A stretch of 44,441 nucleotides of DNA from Niveispirillum sp. Its GTDB lineage: Bacteria; Pseudomonadota; Alphaproteobacteria; Azospirillales; Azospirillaceae. The stretch is taken from the NCBI RefSeq assembly GCF_017996735.1, contig NZ_JAGOGJ010000049.1, positions 1-44,441 of the forward strand. Reading direction: 5' to 3'. Below are positions 32,821-39,330 of this stretch, piece by piece; within the stretch, counting starts at the first letter, position 1; every line of letters begins with the position of its first letter. Made by a program: the position numbers and the translations under genes. A model generated the notes under the pieces. That model had not been told where the DNA came from, ran no database searches, and worked only from the letters and a program-made list of their open reading frames with translations.

Positions 32821-34989
32821 TCAGTAGGTGTAGGTCAGGCGCAGGCCATAGGTGCGCGGGTCGCCCGGCGTGCCGGACGGCACGGCCGTGAAGGTGCCCG
32901 TGGAAACCAGATATTGCGTGTCGGACAGGTTGCGGCCGTACAGCACCACCTGCCAGTTGCCGCCTTCCGGGGCGAACCCGATGCTGGCATTCAACAGGTC
33001 GTAGCTGCCCATGGTCTGGATCGGGTCATTGACGACGGTGAAATATTGCCGGTCCTTCCAGCCATATTCACCGCGCACGAACGCCGAGCCGCCGCCGACA
33101 TCGAAATTATACTGGCCATACAGCATGTAGGCCCATTTGGGGGAGGAGTTCAGGTACTTGCCCGAGGCGTCGATGGTGACGGCGGGGCTGGTGCCCGGGA
33201 TCGGCGCCTGGGGATAGTTCTTGTAGCGGGCATTCAGATAGGTCAGCGTGGCGCCGATATCCAGGCCGGTCACGGGACGGGTCGTCAGTTCCAGTTCCAC
33301 GCCATCGACCTTCGCGTCCGACGCGTTGGTGATGTCGGTGACGCCCGGCACCAGGAAGGACTGCACCTGCAGATCCTTGTAATCATAGGTGAAGGCGGAC
33401 CCGTTCAGGCGCACGCGCCGGTCGGCGAACTCCGTCTTGAAGCCGGCCTCATAGCTCCACAGCGTTTCCGGGGCAAAGCCCTGGGCCGTGTTGCCGGAGG
33501 AGAAGTTGAAGCCACCCGACTTGAAGCCGCGCGTCGCCGACGCATACAGCATCACATCGTCCGTCACCTTGTATTCCGCCCCGAATTTCGGGGTCCAGGC
33601 CGTGTAATGGCCCTGGTTCAGATAGCGGCGCGGATATGTGGCCAAGGGCGCCCCGGTCGACAGGGTGTAGATGTTCAAATACTGGTCGAAATCCTTCTTT
33701 TCATCCGTATAGCGGATGCCGGCGGTCAGGGTGAACTGATCGGTGACGTCGAAGGACCCCTGGCCATAGCCGGACCAGGCCTTGGTATCGACGGTCGGGG
33801 CCGGGTTGGTCACACGGTTCAGGTTGAAGGCCGTGACAGTGGAAAAGGTGTCGATATGCTCATCGAAATAGTAAAGGCCCAGCACATATTTGAACCGGTC
33901 GAGCCGGCCCGACAGGTTCAGTTCCTCTGAAAGCTGGTCCTGATATTCCTGCTGGCGCGTTTCCTGCCGGTGCAGGTCGGTCGCGTCCGTGTCGGTGATA
34001 TAGTTCAGGTCGCTCTTGCGATAGGCGGTCAGCGATTTCAGCACCGCCGCGTCGGAAAAGCTGTACGTGATCTCCGCCGATACGCCCTTGATCTTGCGGT
34101 CAGTGTCGCTGGGGCTGTCCAGCGCCACCTTGTGCCAGTCGCCCCGGATGGCTTCCGTCACCGGGTCCACGGCGCCGCCGGCCACGGGGCGGAACGGCTG
34201 CAGCAGGGCCTGATTACCGACGAAATGGCCATAATCAGCCAGGTAGTCGGCGCGGAACACCATCTCCAGCGCTTCGTTGGGCGTGGCGCGCAGGATGGCG
34301 CGCGTGCCCCAGGTATCCTCGCTGGCGCGGTCATTGCCGGACGGGACGACATTCTTGAAATAGCCGTCATGCTTGCTGCCCATTATCGACACGCTGCCAT
34401 ACAGCTTGTCTTCGATCAGCGGACCGCTGACATAGGCTTCGCCACGATAGAGATCGTAATTGCCGATGGTGGCCTGTGCCTTGGCCTTGACATTGTTGTC
34501 GGGCAGACGGGAGACGATGTTGATGGTGCCACCGACCGAGTTGCGGCCATACAGCGTGCCCTGCGGCCCGCGCAGCACCTCGATCCGCTCAACATCCAGG
34601 AAATTGTTGAAGACGGCGGCGGGGCGGGCCAGGTAGACGCCGTCCATATGGACCGTCGTGCTGGGATCGGAACCCGCGAAGACATTGTTCGACCCGATGC
34701 CCCGGATATAGAGCTGGGCGAAGGCGCCATTCTGGGCCACCACCAGATTGGGGGTGGAGCCGGCCAGATCCCGGACATCCTTGATGCCGGTTCTCTCCAG
34801 CGCGTCTGCCGTGAAGGCGGTGATGGCGAGGGGCGTTTCCTGCAACCGCGTGTCGCCCATCTTGGTCGCGGTCACGATGATCTCTTCCAGAACGTCGCTG
34901 TCCACCGCCTGCGCCAGGGCCGGCAAGGGGGCGAGTGTCATGGCGGTGGCAGTGGCCAACCACAGCGTGCGAAGCCTCAACATGTTCAT
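32821..34989 (-). CDS. TonB-dependent outer-membrane receptor
   Basis: This 722-residue receptor has a signal peptide (1-26, PALA|Q) and a TonB-box-like EEIIVTATK at about 35-43. The plug carries LYIRGIGSNNVFAGSDPS and VLRGPQGTLYGRNSVGGTINIVS, and the barrel ends RLTYTY. I chose the ATG at 34989 because GGAGG lies eight nt upstream and the signal peptide follows directly; a frame starting at 35052 adds an implausible tail. It is not a close copy of the pair at 144-5000. It leads the minus-strand run and would bring in the substrate for the hydrolase, SDR, HyuAB and BKACE enzymes. Confidence 0.9.
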   Translation of the reverse strand: MNMLRLRTLWLATATAMTLAPLPALAQAVDSDVLEEIIVTATKMGDTRLQETPLAITAFTADALERTGIKDVRDLAGSTPNLVVAQNGAFAQLYIRGIGSNNVFAGSDPSTTVHMDGVYLARPAAVFNNFLDVERIEVLRGPQGTLYGRNSVGGTINIVSRLPDNNVKAKAQATIGNYDLYRGEAYVSGPLIEDKLYGSVSIMGSKHDGYFKNVVPSGNDRASEDTWGTRAILRATPNEALEMVFRADYLADYGHFVGNQALLQPFRPVAGGAVDPVTEAIRGDWHKVALDSPSDTDRKIKGVSAEITYSFSDAAVLKSLTAYRKSDLNYITDTDATDLHRQETRQQEYQDQLSEELNLSGRLDRFKYVLGLYYFDEHIDTFSTVTAFNLNRVTNPAPTVDTKAWSGYGQGSFDVTDQFTLTAGIRYTDEKKDFDQYLNIYTLSTGAPLATYPRRYLNQGHYTAWTPKFGAEYKVTDDVMLYASATRGFKSGGFNFSSGNTAQGFAPETLWSYEAGFKTEFADRRVRLNGSAFTYDYKDLQVQSFLVPGVTDITNASDAKVDGVELELTTRPVTGLDIGATLTYLNARYKNYPQAPIPGTSPAVTIDASGKYLNSSPKWAYMLYGQYNFDVGGGSAFVRGEYGWKDRQYFTVVNDPIQTMGSYDLLNASIGFAPEGGNWQVVLYGRNLSDTQYLVSTGTFTAVPSGTPGDPRTYGLRLTYTY

Positions 34990-35046
34990 GTCCCCGTCCT
35001 CCATTTGTATTCTTATATGAAAGAAATGCAGGCGTATCGGTACATT

Positions 35047-35068
35047 CAGCAATCGCCATGGATTGCTG
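35047..35068. promoter_or_regulatory. 8-bp inverted repeat upstream of the TonB receptor
   Basis: CAGCAATC (35047-35054) and its exact complement GATTGCTG (35061-35068) enclose a 6-nt spacer. It lies 58 nt upstream of the receptor start and 29 nt past the cupin stop. It may be a weak terminator for the cupin gene or an operator in the receptor promoter. Confidence 0.35.
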
Positions 35069-35096
35069 CTCCGTATACCGCCCTGCCTCGACCAGA

Positions 35097-35672
35097 TCAG
35101 ATGTCGAAGGACAGGCCCTTCGACTGGAAATAGGCCAGATACTGCGCGCCGTGACCGGCGATCTCCTCCGCTGTTCGGGCGGGGAAGAAGATGTCGTTCA
35201 CGTCGTGCTGGCCACCGGTGATGACCACCTGCAGCAACCCTTCCTTCTCACTGACATTGCGGAAGGCGCGGGCGATACCGGGCGGTACGGACAGGACGTC
35301 GAACGGGTCGAGCGTTACCGCGCTTTCCCCATTGTCGCCCAGGGTGAATTCGAACCGCCCCGAAAGCACCGTAAAGGTCTCAAACGTGCGGCGATGGGTA
35401 TGCAACGAAGGACCCGTGCCCGGCGGACATGCGGCGTAGGTCATCGACATGTCCCCTGCGCCACGGATCGGCGCGACAGTGCCGAAGGGGCTGGGGGCGT
35501 CATCATCCCGCGTGATCACGGGCAGCAGACGGCGCGACCAGATCATGTCCGCAACAGGTTGCGGCAGATCGTGGCTGCGCTGCGTCTCGATCTCGACCAA
35601 CTGTGCGAAGCGGGCAACGCGTCCGCCAGCGCTGGGGTCACCGGCGGCACCGGTGGCTGTTTGTATGTCCAT
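35097..35672 (-). CDS. Cupin-domain protein
   Basis: This 191-residue protein carries a single cupin barrel. Motif 1 is H91-T-H93 with Glu98 (HTHRRTFETF...SGRFEF). In motif 2 (VPPGIARAFRN) the fourth metal ligand, normally His, is Ala, so the metal site is incomplete. About 70 residues of non-cupin sequence precede it. I use the ATG at 35672 (GGGGA upstream); an ATG 45 nt earlier is possible. The function is unknown; a dioxygenase, isomerase or ligand-sensing role are options. It is transcribed toward the receptor gene, with a 107-nt gap. Confidence 0.78.
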   Translation of the reverse strand: MDIQTATGAAGDPSAGGRVARFAQLVEIETQRSHDLPQPVADMIWSRRLLPVITRDDDAPSPFGTVAPIRGAGDMSMTYAACPPGTGPSLHTHRRTFETFTVLSGRFEFTLGDNGESAVTLDPFDVLSVPPGIARAFRNVSEKEGLLQVVITGGQHDVNDIFFPARTAEEIAGHGAQYLAYFQSKGLSFDI

Positions 35673-36067
35673 GGCGTCAGTCCCCGATGAAGGTAAACCG
35701 CCTCTGCGCCCAGCCATCCCGTGCTTGTTGTGCGACTGTGTCTTGTCCTGTCGGGCGCCCCTTTAATCCGCCATAAAGTGTCGGCACTTTCAAGAAGGAA
35801 TCTTCACATTTGGGAAACATTTTCATATGGATCGATTGGTATGCGCAAAAAATTCAATAAAAACAGTAGTGTAAGGATTTTGGTCAGATCATGCATATGA
35901 ATGCCAGAAACCGGAAAGATAAATCTGTCGACACTATGGGGCGTTGCGTTATGCTGATTTCAGCCCGCTATGCAGGGTCGGGGAGGTTGTCGTAGCATCA
36001 CGCCACGAAAAGGCTGCCAGACGGCCTGTCACGCGGGCGGGCAAGGATCGCAGGGGATAAAGCGATA
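35673..36067. promoter_or_regulatory. AT-rich divergent regulatory region between cupin and GntR genes
   Basis: These 395 nt hold no convincing gene and are AT-rich compared with the flanks. They contain an AAAGTG-TCGG-CACTTT inverted repeat (35775-35790), TTCATATG (35822-35829), CATGCATATGAATG (35890-35903) and the palindrome TGTCGACA (35926-35933). The 35890 element differs by one base from a perfect palindrome at 39169-39182. The region must carry the promoters of the GntR gene and probably the cupin gene. Confidence 0.55.
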
Positions 36068-36880
36068 ATGACAAAAGCATCGACCGACGCACCGGGCAGG
36101 GTGCGTATTGGCGAGACAGCGAAGGGGCGAGCCCGTGTGCCGCGCCCTCCGGCACAGCAGGAGGAGGATGCAAGCGACTTTCAGACCGACATTGCCGGCG
36201 CCCCCTCACCCTTCGGCGCACCGAAGCTGATGGCGGACGGCAGCACCAAGACGACGCTGGTGCAACGTGTGCATGAAATGCTGATGCAGAGTCTGGATGA
36301 AGGCATCCTTCGGCCGGGTCAGCGGATCAAGGCGGCCGAACTGGCCAAGCGCCTGGGCGTCAGCCGCGCACCGGTGCGTGAGGCGCTGCATATTCTGGCG
36401 GGGCAGGGGCTGGTGGAACTGCTGCCCGACAAGGGCGCCATCATGCGTGAATTGTCGCTGGCCGATCTGATCCAGATCTACGAGGTGACAGGCCCGATCG
36501 CCAAGGTCGGTGTCGTGGCTGCCGCGCGCCGTATTGGCGAGGGCGACAATCGTCAGCGGGTGGAAGAGGCAATCGCCCGCATCCGCGCAGCCCGCGACGC
36601 CCCGCCCTCCTATAAATTCTATCTGGTCCTGAACGATTTCCACTATCTGCTGAACGAGATCGGGCAGAAGCCCTATGTGGATTATCTGCTGGGGCTGCTC
36701 AATCTGGAATATTGGAACCGGTTCCTGGCCGGTACCATCGACATGCGCCTGCATATTCCCGGCTATATCGCCAATTATAACCGCTTGGCCGATGCCGTGT
36801 TGGCGGGGGATGTCCGTGCGGCGTCGGCCGTCATGGACAGCCATGTCGAATGGTCGATCGCCCTGCTGGAACAATCGTGA
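36068..36880 (+). CDS. GntR-family (FCD) transcriptional regulator
   Basis: This 270-residue protein is the only regulator in the window. A winged helix-turn-helix spans about 62-128 (LRPGQRIKAAELAKRLGVSRAPVREAL is its core), and a helical ligand-binding FCD domain follows. The FCD metal set is only partly kept: His192 and His259 are present, but the usual middle His aligns with Tyr237 and the Asp four residues before the first His is absent (Asp190 is nearby). A 55-residue, Pro/Ala-rich tail precedes the DNA-binding domain; an ATG at 36230 would remove it but has no ribosome binding site. It probably senses a pathway acid and controls flanking operons. Confidence 0.9.
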   Translation: MTKASTDAPGRVRIGETAKGRARVPRPPAQQEEDASDFQTDIAGAPSPFGAPKLMADGSTKTTLVQRVHEMLMQSLDEGILRPGQRIKAAELAKRLGVSRAPVREALHILAGQGLVELLPDKGAIMRELSLADLIQIYEVTGPIAKVGVVAAARRIGEGDNRQRVEEAIARIRAARDAPPSYKFYLVLNDFHYLLNEIGQKPYVDYLLGLLNLEYWNRFLAGTIDMRLHIPGYIANYNRLADAVLAGDVRAASAVMDSHVEWSIALLEQS

Positions 36881-36913
36881 CCTGCCGGGCCGGGTTTTCT
36901 TTGCGTCAGCCTG

Positions 36914-37798
36914 TCAACCGCCTGAACCTGCCGTCGCTGGTATGATCCCCTGATCGTGCTGCCATCCCTGCCCATGCCGTTGCAGAAGGCGTTCGGCGCG
37001 GATGATGATGGGGGCGTCGATGAAACAACCGTCCAGCATGAAGGCGCCGCATCCGGATGCCTGGCGGGCCTGTGCGGACAAGATGATCCGCCGCGCCCGA
37101 TCCAGTTCGGCCTGTGTGGGGGAGAAGGCTTCGTTCAGGATCGGCACGATCGTCGGATGGATGCAGGCCGCCCCGTCGAAGCCGAAGGCCCGTGCCTCGA
37201 TCGCCGCCGCCTTGACCCCGGCAATGTCGGCATAGTCGGCGATGCCGTGGAAAAGGCCCAGGGACAGTTTGCCTGCCGCCTTGGCCGCGTAATGGACCAT
37301 CAGCTTCGGCAGCCGGAGGATATGGGGCAGGGGTTTGGCGTCCATGGCGGTGGCCAGATCCTCTTCCCCGACGGTCAAGGCGACGACGCGGGGGGCCTGG
37401 GCGATCGTCGGCGCCGCCAGAAGGCCCGCCGGGTCCTCGATCATGGGGACGAAGCCCATCGGCGTTTGCCGGGCTGATGCGGGGCCGAGTTGGCGATCCA
37501 GATCCTCCGGGCAAGAGGCGGCATTCACCTTGGGTATGAAGATCCCGTCCGCGCCGGCCCTGTCCGCCGCCACCGCATCCTGGACAAGGCGCGCCCCCCT
37601 ATTGACCCGCACGAAGACCGCCACCCCGGTGGCGCGCAGTAACGGAACCCATTGGGACATGGCCTCGCGCGCATCGGTCTTGCCCGCTTCCGGCACGCTG
37701 TCCTCCAGATCGATGATGATGGCATCGGCCCCCCGGGTTGCCGCCTTCGCCAGAAAGCGCGGGGTGTTTGCAGGGACATAAAGGTATGAGCGGAACAA
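36914..37798 (-). CDS. CitE-like / HpcH-HpaI family lyase
   Basis: This 294-residue TIM-barrel lyase resembles citrate lyase beta and malyl-CoA lyases. Motifs are FRSYLYVPANTPRFL at the start, IIIDLEDSV (28-35), FVRVN, VPMIEDPAG, VGEEDLATAM and the C-terminal CIHPTIVPILNEAF. It would split or form a C-C bond in a CoA ester or 2-keto/hydroxy acid, using Mg. The start is most likely TTG at 37798: GGAGG lies seven nt upstream and the family homology begins exactly there. The frame is open up to 38035 but the extra residues look non-coding. It is convergent with the GntR gene (33-nt gap). Confidence 0.85.
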   Translation of the reverse strand: MFRSYLYVPANTPRFLAKAATRGADAIIIDLEDSVPEAGKTDAREAMSQWVPLLRATGVAVFVRVNRGARLVQDAVAADRAGADGIFIPKVNAASCPEDLDRQLGPASARQTPMGFVPMIEDPAGLLAAPTIAQAPRVVALTVGEEDLATAMDAKPLPHILRLPKLMVHYAAKAAGKLSLGLFHGIADYADIAGVKAAAIEARAFGFDGAACIHPTIVPILNEAFSPTQAELDRARRIILSAQARQASGCGAFMLDGCFIDAPIIIRAERLLQRHGQGWQHDQGIIPATAGSGG

Positions 37799-37977
37799 GG
37801 CACTGCCTCCAGCCTGATCGTGGCCCCGCCAATTGAAGCGGCAGCGGTCGGAGCGTCGATGGCAAATAATCGAAGCGTGGCCCGGATAATCCGAAGGGCA
37901 CGAATACCCGCCGGCAGCCGCGTGTCCCTGACCATAATTTCCGTTGGCCCGCCAAGCTTTATTGCAATCGACCGTCG

Positions 37978-38021
37978 TCATGATCCCGCCGATCCTTGGT
38001 GCCGGATCGGTCCCATCATGA
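37978..38021. promoter_or_regulatory. Composite dyad upstream of the PepSY gene
   Basis: TCATGAT (37978-37984) and ATCATGA (38015-38021) pair outside, CCGATCC (37989-37995) and GGATCGG (38004-38010) pair inside, with 4-nt unpaired steps on each side and an 8-nt centre. The symmetry of 18-nt arms with 14 matches points to an operator. It ends 30 nt before the PepSY start codon. It does not look like a canonical Fur box. Confidence 0.45.
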
Positions 38022-38051
38022 TGTTTCCGATCCACAGCAGATGGAGGGGAA

Positions 38052-39164
38052 ATGTCGATCCGACCGGGTACCAGGAAGGTTTTGGTGATGACGCATCGCT
38101 ATGCGTCCCTGTTCCTGGCCGCCTTTTGGCTTCTGCAGGTGCTGTCGGGCATTCTGCTGGTCTATGCGCGGGAACTTGACGACTGGATGCTGGACGCGTC
38201 GGGACAGCCCCCCCTCCATGCCGCCATCGATGACGCCATGCGGGAGATCGATGCAAGGAGCGTCCGGCCGCTGGAGTATTTCATCAGCGGCGGTCTGGAC
38301 GGGCAGGTGGATATCCTGACCGATCCGGGAACGGGTGACCTGGATGTCTGGCGGGTTTCGGGTACGGATGGACAGGTGCAGCGGGTCACCGCCTGGACGG
38401 GCCCCTGGTGGCGGCTTTCCTTGGCGCGCGGCCTCCTGGTCTTCCACAAATCGCTGCTGGCGGGGCCGGTGGGCCGGATCGCCGTCATCATCAGCGGCCT
38501 GCTGCTTCTGATCACCCTTCTGGTCGGACTAAAACTCGCCTGGCCGGTGAAACGGCGCTGGCGGGCTGCATTGCTGCCGCAGCCTGTGCCCAATCCGGTG
38601 GCCCGATGGTTCGGCTGGCACCGTGCTGCAGGGCTATGGGTCTTTCCTTTTGTGTTGTTGATGGTGGTCACGGGGCTGGGTTTGCAGTTCCTGCCGGCCC
38701 TGGAACGCCTGACGGACAGCCGCGCGACGCCACCGGCACCCTGCACGGCAATGACCGCAGAGGCAGGGCCGGTGTCGGCGGCCGGCGCCGTGGACAGCGC
38801 CCGGCGGCGGTTTCCCGGTGCGGATATCGTCGTCGTCTCCCTGCCGGGTGCCACGCGCTGTTACCATGTCCAGATGCGGCAGCCTGGGGAATGGCGGCGG
38901 GTTTTCGGGACAACCCATGTCTATGTCGATGCCGCGTCGTTCGATGTCGTCGGTGTCCAGGACGCGTTGCAGACGGCGCTGCCGGCCCGGTTCGTGGTGG
39001 CGCTCTATACGCTGCATGCCGGTGAATGGGCCGGCAGCGCCGGCCGTATCCTCACCCTGTTGCTGGGCATGGTTTTCCTGGCCGTGATGGGCATGGGCCT
39101 GTGGCTCTGGTGGTGCCGGCGCGCGGTGCAGGCCCGTGGACGGCGGTCACGGACGACCTCCTGA
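38052..39164 (+). CDS. PepSY-associated TM domain protein (putative ferric-siderophore reductase type)
   Basis: This 370-residue inner-membrane protein has hydrophobic segments at about 16-39, 140-163, 190-212 and 340-362 and two periplasmic stretches. The N-terminal HRYASLFLAAFWLLQVLSG and the helix pair around FGWHRAAGLWVFPFVLL match the PepSY_TM family. Conserved histidines (15 and those near 133 and 194) may bind haem. Such proteins lie beside ferric-siderophore receptors and several reduce the iron complex in the periplasm. GGAGGGGAA precedes the ATG. The siderophore-type TonB receptor is 166 nt downstream. Confidence 0.85.
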   Translation: MSIRPGTRKVLVMTHRYASLFLAAFWLLQVLSGILLVYARELDDWMLDASGQPPLHAAIDDAMREIDARSVRPLEYFISGGLDGQVDILTDPGTGDLDVWRVSGTDGQVQRVTAWTGPWWRLSLARGLLVFHKSLLAGPVGRIAVIISGLLLLITLLVGLKLAWPVKRRWRAALLPQPVPNPVARWFGWHRAAGLWVFPFVLLMVVTGLGLQFLPALERLTDSRATPPAPCTAMTAEAGPVSAAGAVDSARRRFPGADIVVVSLPGATRCYHVQMRQPGEWRRVFGTTHVYVDAASFDVVGVQDALQTALPARFVVALYTLHAGEWAGSAGRILTLLLGMVFLAVMGMGLWLWWCRRAVQARGRRSRTTS

Positions 39165-39168
39165 CCCG

Positions 39169-39182
39169 CATTCATATGAATG
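39169..39182. promoter_or_regulatory. 14-bp perfect palindrome upstream of the siderophore receptor
   Basis: CATTCATATGAATG reads the same on both strands. It starts four nt after the PepSY stop and about 150 nt before the receptor start. A 13/14 match lies at 35890-35903, upstream of the GntR gene, so a shared regulator is possible. The gap 39165-39330 holds no gene. Confidence 0.4.
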
Positions 39183-39330
39183 GCAATTAGGGGGTGCCTT
39201 CCAAAAATTATCATCGACGCGGATGGGGCGCTGCCACCATCATTCACTGGAAATCAAAACAAGAATCAAAGATCGCGACAATAACGGGATCGATGAACAG
39301 GGAAATATAGATCGGGGGTGTAAGGTGAAG

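Noticed and set aside
35949..36221. Small 90-codon minus-strand frame near the GntR start
   Set aside because: It overlaps the GntR gene start, is Arg/Pro/Ser-rich and has no motif or ribosome binding site.
37799..38035. N-terminal extension of the CitE-like lyase
   Set aside because: The residues show no family similarity, and the stretch overlaps the dyad and promoter region of the divergent PepSY gene; the TTG at 37798 has the better ribosome binding site.
39165..39330. Fur box before the siderophore receptor
   Set aside because: No stretch fits the 19-bp GATAATGATAATCATTATC pattern well; only the CATTCATATGAATG palindrome is notable.
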